Origin: DATKMK01 sp035541895
Lineage (GTDB): Bacteria; Desulfobacterota; Binatia; HRBIN30; JACQVA1
Assembly: GCA_035541895.1 (NCBI GenBank)
Contig: DATKMK010000015.1
Span: forward strand, 17,994 to 81,993
Length of the DNA: 64,000 bases
Reading direction: 5' to 3'
The notes below the pieces were generated by a model. It worked only from the letters and a program-made list of their open reading frames with translations. It did no database searches and was not told the origin of the DNA. Both the position numbers and the translations under genes were made by a program. Below are positions 8,988 to 17,366 of this stretch, one piece after another. Position 1 is the first letter of the stretch; each line of letters starts with the position of its first letter.

Positions 8988-9417
8988 ATGGCTGACATGC
9001 TCGTACGACTGTACGCGTTGCCGGATGTCGCTCCGCTTTACCGCCCGGCTGCGAACCCGCGGTATCGAGATTCGACGCGCGCAACCGACCGAGCGGCGGG
9101 TCATCGTCGACTGGGCCCAACAGCATTTTCCCGGTTCCTGGACGGCCGAATGTGAGGCCGCTCTGGAGCAGCGTCCGGTCACGTGCTTCATCGCCGCCAA
9201 GCGCGAGCCAGCGGTCGCACCGAACGTGAATCCGTCCCTGCAACCCGACGAATCGTTGGTCGGCGTCGTCTGCTACGACGCCACGCGTCGCGGCATGTTC
9301 GGCCCCGAAGGCGTCCACGAGCGGTTTCGCGGGCTGGGCATCGCTACACCGATCCCGACCACGCATGAACGCTCGCGCTCTCGTGGCAATGTCCGAGTTT
9401 GCAGCCGAGCGTCCTGA
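8988..9417 (+). pseudogene. GNAT acetyltransferase, frameshifted and truncated
   Basis: ATG 8988 begins MADMLVRLYALPDVAPL and then runs into non-homologous sequence in that frame. One base over, from about 9037, the protein continues as ARLRTRGIEIRRAQPTERR. It then reads WAQQHFPGSWTAECEAAL and VGVVCYDATRRGMFGPEGV up to ERFRGLGI, which is the start of the acetyl-CoA-binding loop. After that the reading becomes low-quality sequence, and the second half of the GNAT fold is missing. Together this indicates a GNAT gene broken by a frameshift near 9035-9045 and by loss of its 3' end. A sequencing error could explain the first break but not the missing C-terminal half. A TATAGT sequence sits about 14 bases upstream of the ATG. 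Confidence 0.65.
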
Positions 9418-9441
9418 TTTGAAAACGCAAGTGTCCTCAGT

Positions 9442-9840
9442 TCAGGCTCGATTCAACGACCGCAGCCATCCCACCGCCTCGGCCTCCGTCTCAAAGATTC
9501 CAATGTGTTCGACTTGGCCACCAAAGAACGTATCGATCACCGTTCGGGACGCGACTTGTGCCGCCTTGGTAGGCGCGTAGTATGCGATCGCCGAAAAAAG
9601 TTCCGAGATCGCGTCGCCTATGACGCGAAGCGCCGCAAACGACGGCGAGTATGACTGCCTTCGATCGATGAGCGTGAGCGCTCGTTTGCCGCCGAGAAAG
9701 GATCGAAGCGCGCGCACCATATCTGTCGCCTCGGCCGCGCTGGCATCGTGCCCTTCGGTCGCCTGTATGTGCAAGATCTCGTCATCTCTCCACCAAACGA
9801 CGACGGCGGCGGATCGGTAGATCTCGGTTCGACTGTCCAT
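9442..9840 (-). CDS. STAS/SEC14-like (SpoIIAA-like) small protein
   Basis: The 132-residue protein alternates beta strands and helices. It begins with RSAAVVVWWRDDEILHIQA, contains GKRALTLIDRRQSY and AIAYYAPTKAAQVASRTVI, and ends IFETEAEAVGWLRSLNR. The FETEAEAVGWL ending and strand-helix order resemble the SpoIIAA-like/STAS-SEC14 proteins, whose molecular role is mostly unknown. A GAGGTTGGAA sequence precedes the start. Neighbours give no functional hint: a decayed acetyltransferase lies on one side and a HAD phosphatase on the other. The family assignment is by pattern only. Confidence 0.65.
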   Translation of the reverse strand: MDSRTEIYRSAAVVVWWRDDEILHIQATEGHDASAAEATDMVRALRSFLGGKRALTLIDRRQSYSPSFAALRVIGDAISELFSAIAYYAPTKAAQVASRTVIDTFFGGQVEHIGIFETEAEAVGWLRSLNRA

Positions 9841-9950
9841 TCGGCTATTCCAACCTCAACCGAACAGAAGAATGTCGCGCAGCTGCATCTCCTGACTGAG
9901 CGAAGCGTCAGCGTCCCCGCCACAATACGGACAGCACCCGTTCATGCGCC

Positions 9951-10664
9951 TCATTCGATCAAATCGAGCAGCTCCGCAATGCGGTGAATCACGTGGTGCG
10001 GCCGCGGCTCAACGTCCGGCGGTTCCCGGTCCGTGCGATGCCACAGCAACACCGAGCGCAGCCCCGCCTGATTGGCGCCGGCGATGTCTTGCAGCATCGT
10101 GTCACCGACGAACAGGGCCTCGTCCGGCCGACACTTCGCGCGCCGCAGGGCCTCGGCGAAGATCGCCGAATCGGGTTTGCAGGACTGCGCCTGCTCGCTC
10201 GAGAGAATGGAATCGAAGTACGGTTCGATCTCGCTCAGCGCCATCAGATGAGTCAGTTGATCGTCATCGATGTTGCTGACGATTCCGAGGTGCAACCCGC
10301 GCGCGTGCAGCTCTTGGAGGGTCTCGACGACGCCCTCGCGCAACGTGAAGTCGCGCGCGTGGCGCTCCCACTGCCGCTCGCGATAGCGATCGAGTTGATC
10401 GTCGTCGAGGTGGGCACCGAGCGCGTTCAGCATCCCGACGACCGCATCGCGAAACAGATCGCGGTGCAGATAGAACCGCCGCGCGAGATACTGGCGAAAC
10501 ACGCGTCGCATGGCATCGCGGTGAGCCGAGTGAATCACGCGCGGCTCGGCGTCGCTGCCGGCCCACCGAGCCAATTCGGTCAGGCTCTCCCGCTCCGCGG
10601 GCTCCAGCGTTGCATAGTCGTACAGCGTTCCACCGAAATCGAACAACACGGCCTTTGTGGTCAT
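9951..10664 (-). CDS. HAD-superfamily hydrolase
   Basis: The 237-residue protein carries all four HAD motifs: FDFGGTLYD (motif I), GIVSNID (motif II), the lysine in SCKPD (motif III) and FVGDTMLQDIAGA (motif IV). The second aspartate of the usual DxDxT is glycine (DFGGT). This is seen in some HAD proteins but removes the general acid/base of phosphatases, so classical phosphatase activity is in doubt. A helical cap sits between motifs I and II (residues about 15-95). It lies 18 bases downstream of the GNAT gene stop and is probably cotranscribed with it. The substrate is unknown. Confidence 0.85.
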   Translation of the reverse strand: MTTKAVLFDFGGTLYDYATLEPAERESLTELARWAGSDAEPRVIHSAHRDAMRRVFRQYLARRFYLHRDLFRDAVVGMLNALGAHLDDDQLDRYRERQWERHARDFTLREGVVETLQELHARGLHLGIVSNIDDDQLTHLMALSEIEPYFDSILSSEQAQSCKPDSAIFAEALRRAKCRPDEALFVGDTMLQDIAGANQAGLRSVLLWHRTDREPPDVEPRPHHVIHRIAELLDLIE

Positions 10665-10682
10665 GCGTCGCGTACTCCGCGT

Positions 10683-11201
10683 TCACCCAACGCCTTGGAG
10701 ATTGAGGCGGTAACCGCGCGCTATCAAACCCGGGATCGGCGGGAAGTCAAGCTCCGCGGCACGCACGAAACCCATGCGCGTGTACAAGCGCATCGCCGCG
10801 TGCATCAGATCAGTGGTGTGCAAGGTCAGCGCATCGGCGGCGGATGCACGCGCCCGGCGAATGCACTCGCGCATCAGCGCCTCGCCGATACCGCGACCGC
10901 GTCCGCCCGGCACAACCGCGAGCAAGCGCACTTCGGGCGATGAAGTTGTCTGCAGGATTCCATCGTCCGACAGCGCGAACCCGAACGGATACAACAGCAC
11001 CGCGCCGAGGATCGCCGCCCCGTCTTCCGCCACGAGTTGCTGCGCGGGCCGCGGATCAGCCAATGTGTCTACGATGTTGAGTTCGTACATCTGCCAGTGG
11101 TCGCCCATCGGATCGGCATACTGCCGATACGCCGCCAACGTGACCGCGTGGATACGCTCCTGATCGCTCGGCAGGGCGTCGCGAATGTGGATGGCACTCA
11201 T
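10683..11201 (-). CDS. GNAT family N-acetyltransferase
   Basis: The 172-residue protein shows the GNAT core: VRLLAVVPGGRGRGIGEALM, which includes the acetyl-CoA pyrophosphate loop (RGRGIG). It is followed by LHTTDLMHAAMRLYTRMGF, the usual final helix and strand. It should acetylate an amine on a small molecule or protein. The start at 11201 (MSAIHIRDA) gives the normal GNAT length; an in-frame start at 11240 adds 13 residues with no support. It is upstream of the HAD gene on the same strand. Unlike the broken GNAT gene at about 9 kb, this copy is intact. Confidence 0.85.
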   Translation of the reverse strand: MSAIHIRDALPSDQERIHAVTLAAYRQYADPMGDHWQMYELNIVDTLADPRPAQQLVAEDGAAILGAVLLYPFGFALSDDGILQTTSSPEVRLLAVVPGGRGRGIGEALMRECIRRARASAADALTLHTTDLMHAAMRLYTRMGFVRAAELDFPPIPGLIARGYRLNLQGVG

Positions 11202-11252
11202 ACACGCGCAGGCTAGCACGTCGGGCAGCGGCGGCGTCAACGCACCACGGGG

Positions 11253-12266
11253 TCACGCGGCGCAGACGAAGTCACGCAGCTCGCGAAATCCCATCGTCTG
11301 CAGAGCCGTGCGGATCTGCTCCCGCGGCCGCTCGCCAGCCACCGACACAATCACCCGGCTCCCGCGCAGGCGCGAGAGTTCTTCTGGCATAATCACCGGA
11401 GCGCCGTGGATCGTATTGCCCAAGCGGCCGCGGTGCACCTCGACGACGTGCGAGGGGCGCTTGCCGTGCTCGCCGAGCGCGCGGCACAGGGTGCGACCGG
11501 TTTCCCCGTATCCCCACAACACAAAGCGGTCGCGTTCGGCGAGGAAGCCCTGCGCGAGAAACGCGGCCTTGCACGCCGTGATGCGTTCGAGCCGATACGA
11601 CGGATGCGTTCGCGTGCGGCGCGACGGACCGTCGCGCCAACTCAACAGTCGTCGCGGGACGACCCCGATTTCATGGCCGGCCGCCAGCAGGCGCAACACC
11701 AAGTCGTAGTCTTCCGGCCAATGCTGATCGCGATAGCCGAACGCCGCGAGCGTGGGGCGACGGATGAGCAGCGACGGATGCACGACCGGACATTCAATGA
11801 ATGCGTCGGCCCGCACACGCGCCGCCGAGTCGATTCGGTTGAGCCACCGTTCGTAGCTGCGCATGCCGTCCCGGAGATGCGCGCGGGGGAACAAACGCAC
11901 ATGACAACCGACCGCCACTAGGTCCGGCGCCGCGACCAAGGCAGCCGTTTGAGCCGCGAGCCGGTCGCGATGCATGAGGTCGTCGGCATCCATGCGAGCC
12001 ACGAAGTCGCCCGCACACTGTGCCAATCCGGTGTGCAGCGCGGCGATCAGGCCCTGATGCGGTGTCGAGATCACAACGAAGCGATCGTCACGACCTGCGA
12101 ACTCGCGGGCGCACTCTCGGGTGGTGTCGGTCGAGCCGTCGTCGACGATCACGCAGCGCCAGTGTCGCTCAGTCTGGCGCACTACGCTGCGGAGGCAGGC
12201 CGGTAAAGTCGCGACTGCGTTACATGCCGGCAAAAGAATCGTTACCGATGGGCGCGTGCCCTCCAC
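11253..12266 (-). CDS. Family 2 glycosyltransferase with C-terminal Rossmann-like domain
   Basis: The first 230 residues are a GT-A fold: SVTILLPACNAVATLPACL at the start, VIVDDGSTD as the nucleotide-binding aspartates, and ARMDADD as the DXD motif. HWPEDYDLVLRLL is the acceptor-side ED motif. About residues 250-337 form a second domain beginning RFVLWGYGETGRTL, a GxGxxG dinucleotide-type fold, with APVIMPEEL and VIVSVAG. That combination appears in polysaccharide glycosyltransferases where a Rossmann-like module follows the transferase. The GTG at 12266 puts the first strand at the N-terminus; GTG 12365 would add 33 basic residues. Neither has a clear ribosome site. It diverges from the ATPase gene at 12383. 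Acceptor and sugar are unknown. Confidence 0.85.
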   Translation of the reverse strand: MEGTRPSVTILLPACNAVATLPACLRSVVRQTERHWRCVIVDDGSTDTTRECAREFAGRDDRFVVISTPHQGLIAALHTGLAQCAGDFVARMDADDLMHRDRLAAQTAALVAAPDLVAVGCHVRLFPRAHLRDGMRSYERWLNRIDSAARVRADAFIECPVVHPSLLIRRPTLAAFGYRDQHWPEDYDLVLRLLAAGHEIGVVPRRLLSWRDGPSRRTRTHPSYRLERITACKAAFLAQGFLAERDRFVLWGYGETGRTLCRALGEHGKRPSHVVEVHRGRLGNTIHGAPVIMPEELSRLRGSRVIVSVAGERPREQIRTALQTMGFRELRDFVCAA

Positions 12267-12382
12267 TCGCTGACGATAGCGCCGCACCAACCGCTTCGCC
12301 AACGTTTTCCCGCGGCGGAAGCTACCCGTCCGCGAGGTTCTCGCTTGACCAATCAACGCGTTCACGTCACTAACCAAACAGG

Positions 12383-15300
12383 GTGAATAGCGAACGATCC
12401 ACAGACCATTCTTCCGGCGCTCGCCGGCCAACCGCCACCACCTTTGTCGGACGCGAACGTGAACTGGTCGAGTTGCGCGCCGGCTTGAGCGACGCCCTCG
12501 CCGGTCGTGGCCGGCTTTTCCTGATCGTCGGCGAGCCGGGCATCGGCAAAACGCGCTTGTGCGAGGAACTCGCCGGCATCGCGCGCCTTCAGCCCGTGCC
12601 GGTACTGTGGGGACGATGCTGGGAAGGCGGCGGCGCGCCGGCGTTCTGGCCGTGGATCCAAGTCCTGCGCGGGCTCGTGCGTCACGAGCGCACGGAGAGG
12701 CTGGCCGAACACCTGGGAAGCGGAGCCGCACACATGGCCGCCCTCCTCCCCGAGTTGCGGCAGCGCATCAGCGGCGGTGCGGCCGAACCGCAGCCGTCGG
12801 CAATCGAATCCGAACACGCTCGCTTTCCGCTGTTCGACGCCGCCATGAGCTTCCTCCAGCGCAGCGCCGGCGAGCGGCCCCTGTTGATCGTGCTCGACGA
12901 CTTACACGCGGCCGACCACTCGTCGCTGCTGATGCTGCAGTTCATCGCTCGCGAAATTGCGCGCGCGCACATTCTCCTGGTGGGTACGTACCGCTCGGTC
13001 GATCTCCAGCGCCAGTCTGATCGATCGCGTCTGCTGGGCGACATCGCTCGCAATGGTCACCGCCTTCCGCTCGGCGGCTGGTCCGAGAACGACGTGGCGC
13101 GGTTCGTCGAACATGCGTTCGGAGTGTCCGCGTCTGCGGCCGCGATTGCGGCGCTCCGGCAGACTACCGAAGGCAACCCGTTCTTCGTCGACGAGGTTGT
13201 GCGTGTCTTGCTGGCCGAGGGGCGCGACCGACTCTTGAACGATACGCCGGGGGACATCGTGCAAATCCCGCACGGGGTTCGCGACGTGACGCGCGAGCGG
13301 CTGCGTCCGCTGCCCCCAACGTGCCAGCACGTGCTGACCGCCGCTGCGGTGATCGGTCGCGAGTTCGACCTGCTGTGCCTTCACCGCGCGTGCGGCGTGG
13401 CGCCGGAGTGTGCGCTGGAGGCGCTCGGCGAGGCGGAGGCCGCCGGCATCGTCATGCGACTCCCCGGCGCGCGGGCACGCTACAGCTTCAGCCACATGTT
13501 GATCCGCCAGACATTGTACGACGACCTGCCGTTGACCGAGCGGCTGCGGCTGCATCAGCGTGTCGGGGAGACTCTGGAGACCTTGGCGGAAGTCGATCCG
13601 GATGCGCACTTGGCCGAGCTGGCTCATCATTTTTTCCACGCCGCCGCCGCGGGGTGTGCCGACAAAGCCGTCGCCTACGGCGTGCGTGCGGCCGAGCGAG
13701 CCGCCGCATTGCTCGCGTACGAGGAAGCCGGCGTGCGCTTCACGCGCGCGCTGGAGGTGCTACCGCTCAAACAACCCGGCGATCCGCACGAGCGCCTCGA
13801 CCTGCTCCTCGCCCTCGGCGACGTCCAGTCGCGCGCCTGGCAGACCGCGGCGGCGCACGCGACGTTCCGCCAAGCCATCGATCTCGCACGCCGGACGGGA
13901 GCGCCTCAACATCTCGCGCGTGCCGCACTGGGTTTGGGCGGAACCGGATTGGGCCTGCCGCGCGGCGGCACGGTCGACGTCGGACTGGTCGCGATCCTCG
14001 ACGAAGCGCTGGCGGGGCTCGCCGAGTCCGACGCGGCACTGCAAGCGCGGGTGCTCGCCCGTCTGGCCGTCGAACTGTATTTCTCCGATGCCGAGGAGCG
14101 GCGCATTGCCCTCAGCCGAGATGCCGTCGACATCGCGCGAGGCACCGGGGATGTCGCGACCCTGGCCTACGTCGTCAATGCGCGACACTTCGCGCTGTGG
14201 AACTCGCGCGATGTGGACGAGCGCCTGGCGATTGCGAACGAAGCCATCGATCTCGCCGAGCAGGCCCACGACCGCAACCTCGCTTTCCAGGCACACATCT
14301 GGCGGTTGATCGACTTGATCGAATTGGGTGCGGGGAGCGACTGGGAGCGCGAGCTGGAGATCTGCGAGCGACTTGCCGAGGCGTTGCGGCAGCCGCGCTT
14401 CTTGAGCGTGGTCGCCACACTGCGAGCCATGCGGTCGCTCTGGCTCGGTCGCTTCGACGAGGTCGACGCAATCGGACAGCGCATCCTCGCCTTGGCCGAG
14501 CGCGCGCAGGATCCCTCCGCCGCTGCGACCGTCGGGCTCCAGCGGTGCCTCGTGCGGCGAGCGCGCGGTGATCGCGCGGCAATGACCGCAATGACCGAAC
14601 GCGCGCCGCACCAGTTCCCGTCATTGCCCGCGACTCGTTGCGTCGTGGCGGTCATTCACATGGATCTCGGCCACGAAGCCGAGGCCCGCGCCGAGTACGA
14701 ACAACTCGCTGCCCACGGCTTCGCCGATCTCGTGCGCGTCAACGGCCTCGACAGCCTGCTGCCCTGGCTGGCCGAGTTGTCGCGTTATCTCGGCGACCGA
14801 CGGGGAGCGGAAATCCTCTACGAGCGCCTGCAACGATTTGCCGGACACATCGTTTCGTTCGGGCCGCGGTACTGCTTCGGCCCGGCGTCTCACGCCCTCG
14901 GCCAGCTCGCCGCCACGTTGGGGCAGATCGACAGCGCTGCTCGCCACTACGAGGATGCCCTGGCCTTCAGTCTCGCGCTCGGCGGCCGACCGGCGGTTGC
15001 CGTTACCCAGGTCGACTATGCAACGCTCCTGCTCGCGCGCAACCGCGCGGGAGACCGGGAATACGCGCACTCGCTCGCGGAAACCGCGCTGGCGACGGCG
15101 CAGATGTTGGGGATGTCGCGGGTCGCGGAACGGGCCCGCACGTTGATTGCGCAGGCTCAATCCCACGAGGCACAAACGCAAGAGATGCAGACCGTCGACC
15201 GCGAAGTCGTCGGGAGCCGCGGAAGCACGCGATCGAGCCGCGGCGCGCGCGTGATCAGCCTTCCGACGCCGCGCTCCCGGCCCACCGCGCCACCGGAGGA

Positions 15301-15943
15301 GGCGAAAACGAGTCCGGCCCCCGAAAACGGACGACCGACGGCGGCGATCTTTCGCTTCGAAGGAGAATTCTGGAGCGTCGGCGAAGGCGCGTCCTTGATT
15401 CGCCTCAAGGACTCCAAGGGATTGCACTACATCGCGCAGCTGCTGAGGCATCCGCACAAGGAGATTCACGCCATTGATCTGGTCGCCCTGGATCAGCCGC
15501 GAGCCGCCCCGCGCGCCGCTGCACACCTTACGGACGACCTGCTCAGCCAGCCGGGTGTGCACGCCGGTGATCTCGGTGATGTGGGCGCGTTGCTCGATCC
15601 TCAAGCGCGCCGTGCCTACAAGAAGCGCCTGCACGGCCTGCGCGAAGAGTTGGAGGAGGCCACCCGTTTCAACGATCTCGGCCGGATGGGCAGTCTGCGG
15701 CGCGAGATCGACTTCATCTCCGGGGAGCTGGCGAGCGCAGTCGGCCTTCACGGCCGTAGCCGTTCCAGCTCATCGCACGCCGAACGCGCGCGCATCAACG
15801 TGACACGTGCCGTCAAGGCGGTGATCCAGCGTATCGGCGCGCGTCACGCCGCACTCGGACGTTATCTCGCCACCACGATCAAAACCGGCACCTTTTGTTC
15901 GTACGCCCCCGACCCTCACCATCCGATCTCGTGGAGCTTCTGA
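12383..15943 (+). CDS. Large AAA/TPR ATPase, paralogue 1, with distinctive C-terminal domain
   Basis: The 1186-residue protein starts with FVGRERELVELRAGL. Walker A is GEPGIGKT (residues 50-57) and Walker B is LLIVLDDLHAAD (about 167), an AAA_16/STAND-type ATPase like those of MalT and large cyclases. A helix-rich region of TPR-like repeats fills about residues 390-930. A low-complexity linker precedes a final domain (about 990-1186) containing IRLKDSKGLHYIAQLLRHP, RFNDLGRMGSLRREIDF, ERARINVTRAVKAVIQRI and KTGTFCSYAPDP. The same domain ends the paralogue at 17367. No receiver, cyclase or kinase domain is present. The GTG start at 12383 lacks a good ribosome site. It is probably a signalling or regulatory ATPase; what it controls is unknown. 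Confidence 0.88.
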   Translation: MNSERSTDHSSGARRPTATTFVGRERELVELRAGLSDALAGRGRLFLIVGEPGIGKTRLCEELAGIARLQPVPVLWGRCWEGGGAPAFWPWIQVLRGLVRHERTERLAEHLGSGAAHMAALLPELRQRISGGAAEPQPSAIESEHARFPLFDAAMSFLQRSAGERPLLIVLDDLHAADHSSLLMLQFIAREIARAHILLVGTYRSVDLQRQSDRSRLLGDIARNGHRLPLGGWSENDVARFVEHAFGVSASAAAIAALRQTTEGNPFFVDEVVRVLLAEGRDRLLNDTPGDIVQIPHGVRDVTRERLRPLPPTCQHVLTAAAVIGREFDLLCLHRACGVAPECALEALGEAEAAGIVMRLPGARARYSFSHMLIRQTLYDDLPLTERLRLHQRVGETLETLAEVDPDAHLAELAHHFFHAAAAGCADKAVAYGVRAAERAAALLAYEEAGVRFTRALEVLPLKQPGDPHERLDLLLALGDVQSRAWQTAAAHATFRQAIDLARRTGAPQHLARAALGLGGTGLGLPRGGTVDVGLVAILDEALAGLAESDAALQARVLARLAVELYFSDAEERRIALSRDAVDIARGTGDVATLAYVVNARHFALWNSRDVDERLAIANEAIDLAEQAHDRNLAFQAHIWRLIDLIELGAGSDWERELEICERLAEALRQPRFLSVVATLRAMRSLWLGRFDEVDAIGQRILALAERAQDPSAAATVGLQRCLVRRARGDRAAMTAMTERAPHQFPSLPATRCVVAVIHMDLGHEAEARAEYEQLAAHGFADLVRVNGLDSLLPWLAELSRYLGDRRGAEILYERLQRFAGHIVSFGPRYCFGPASHALGQLAATLGQIDSAARHYEDALAFSLALGGRPAVAVTQVDYATLLLARNRAGDREYAHSLAETALATAQMLGMSRVAERARTLIAQAQSHEAQTQEMQTVDREVVGSRGSTRSSRGARVISLPTPRSRPTAPPEEAKTSPAPENGRPTAAIFRFEGEFWSVGEGASLIRLKDSKGLHYIAQLLRHPHKEIHAIDLVALDQPRAAPRAAAHLTDDLLSQPGVHAGDLGDVGALLDPQARRAYKKRLHGLREELEEATRFNDLGRMGSLRREIDFISGELASAVGLHGRSRSSSSHAERARINVTRAVKAVIQRIGARHAALGRYLATTIKTGTFCSYAPDPHHPISWSF

Positions 15944-15993
15944 GACGCCAACCGCCGTCAGTCGACTTCGACCGGCAATTTGTTCCGTCGCGT

Positions 15994-16006
15994 TGAACAC
16001 TGTTCA
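15994..16006. promoter_or_regulatory. Perfect 13-bp palindrome upstream of the dockerin-type gene
   Basis: TGAACACTGTTCA is a perfect inverted repeat lying 59 bases before the ATG of the secreted protein gene and about 50 bases after the ATPase stop. A related half-site (TTTTGAACG) follows a few bases downstream. The position suits a repressor or activator operator. No regulator is identified, and no matching site was seen upstream of the other dockerin-type genes. Confidence 0.35.
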
Positions 16007-16064
16007 CGCGTTTTGAACGCCTCCGTGGTGGAAAGATTTTTCTAACACCCGGGGGGATAGAGCC

Positions 16065-17174
16065 ATGTTTCGGTCGATGCGATGGGTGGTCGCGGTTACG
16101 CTTTGGGGTCTCGCGTCGTCCGCGCGGGCAACGGGCGCATGCGACGGCGATTGTGATGGCGACGGCATCATCTCGGTGAACGAGTTGGTCAAGGGCGTGA
16201 ACATCGCCCTGGGCACCCTTGATGTCTCCGGGTGCATGAATTTCGATGCCAACCACGACATGAAGGTGACGGTCGAGGAGCTCGTCACCGCAGTCAATGG
16301 AGCCCTCAACGGCTGCGCGTACTTGGGCGAATTCTACGGCACGGCGGCACTCAGCGGCGGGCGCACCGCGATCTTCAACTTCGCCTCGCAGGCCGACGGT
16401 ACGGTATCGGGTACGCTGACCGTTCGCGACGCCACCGGCGGCTCGTCCTTCCTTTCCGACGCGAGGGGAGGAGTCGCCGTTGTGATCTCGGTGGGCTCAT
16501 ATAGCGGCAGCATCGACCTCGATACGGGCGCGTTTGCCGTGGATGGCAGCATCATCCTCGACGGCGTCACCATTCCCATTCACGTCAGCGGGCAGTTCCC
16601 CGCTGTCGGCGGCAGCTCCGAATCCTTCAGCGGGAGCGTTGGCGACGAGTCATTCAGCGGCTCGGTGGTCTCGGGCGACGGCAGCACGCCAACTCCGACC
16701 CACACACGTCCGCCAACCTCCACCCCGACGCCGACCGCCACCGTGACTCCGACCACGAAGGCCGCGACGCCAACGCCGGTGTCGACATCCACCATACCGC
16801 CAACTTGGACCCTCACGCCGACGCCCGTCATCGTTCCGCCCGGCATCGCCGCTGATCTGCTCGGCACTTGGAGCGGTACCGCTCGCAATGATACCGCCGG
16901 CGCTCGCAAGGACGTGCGAATCAAAATCGAGGTGGTGAGCAATCAAGTCAAGGTGACCGATCTGAACGGCAACCTGCTCAAGGAGTCGTCCGTGATCGTC
17001 ACACTCGGCAGCACGCGAGCGTTCTACTACAACAAGACCACCGGCAACGCGAACGAGAACTTCACTCTGAACTCGCTTGCTCCAGGCGGATTGGCCGGGT
17101 TGTACACGCGTACGACGCTGACCTTCCCGCCGCAGATCGAAGCGTTCGCGGTCGAACTGACGAAAGACTCGTGA
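16065..17174 (+). CDS. Secreted protein with dockerin-like calcium-binding pair
   Basis: The 369-residue product begins with a signal peptide (MFRSMRWVVAVTLWGLASSARA). It continues with two calcium-loop repeats at residues 26-85: GACDGDCDGDGIISVNELVK and NFDANHDMKVTVEELVTAV, closed by a cysteine (NGALNGC). This layout matches dockerin-type EF-hands with conserved DxDxDG acidic positions and an N-terminal cysteine pair. A beta-rich domain follows, then a 50-residue threonine/proline linker, then another beta-rich C-terminal domain (LLGTWSGTARND onward). It should be exported and act outside the inner membrane. No catalytic motif is recognised. A GGGGGGA ribosome site precedes the ATG. It sits between the two ATPase paralogues on the same strand. 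Confidence 0.85.
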   Translation: MFRSMRWVVAVTLWGLASSARATGACDGDCDGDGIISVNELVKGVNIALGTLDVSGCMNFDANHDMKVTVEELVTAVNGALNGCAYLGEFYGTAALSGGRTAIFNFASQADGTVSGTLTVRDATGGSSFLSDARGGVAVVISVGSYSGSIDLDTGAFAVDGSIILDGVTIPIHVSGQFPAVGGSSESFSGSVGDESFSGSVVSGDGSTPTPTHTRPPTSTPTPTATVTPTTKAATPTPVSTSTIPPTWTLTPTPVIVPPGIAADLLGTWSGTARNDTAGARKDVRIKIEVVSNQVKVTDLNGNLLKESSVIVTLGSTRAFYYNKTTGNANENFTLNSLAPGGLAGLYTRTTLTFPPQIEAFAVELTKDS

Positions 17175-17225
17175 GCCTCTCCCTGTCTTGGTCTGGGGAC
17201 CTCGTCTAGCAACCTCGGACCACGC

Positions 17226-17257
17226 AGTCGGCCCGCCGCCCACTCGGCGGGCCGACT
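17226..17257 (+). terminator. Strong hairpin terminator after the secreted protein gene
   Basis: AGTCGGCCCGCCG and its exact reverse complement CGGCGGGCCGACT form a 13-bp perfect stem with a six-base loop. It lies 51 bases after the stop at 17174. The tail (CTTCCCC) is pyrimidine-rich but has only two thymines in a row, so it is a weak Rho-independent type or an RNA-stabilising hairpin. It separates the secreted protein gene from the second ATPase. Confidence 0.7.
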
Positions 17258-17366
17258 CTTCCCCTCACGATTTCGAACCGAGGGCGTTTCGCCCGCGGCG
17301 CCCGCCCCTTGACCGGCGCGCCGCAGGCTCTTACACAGGTCGGCGATCAGTCGGGGGGAACACCAG

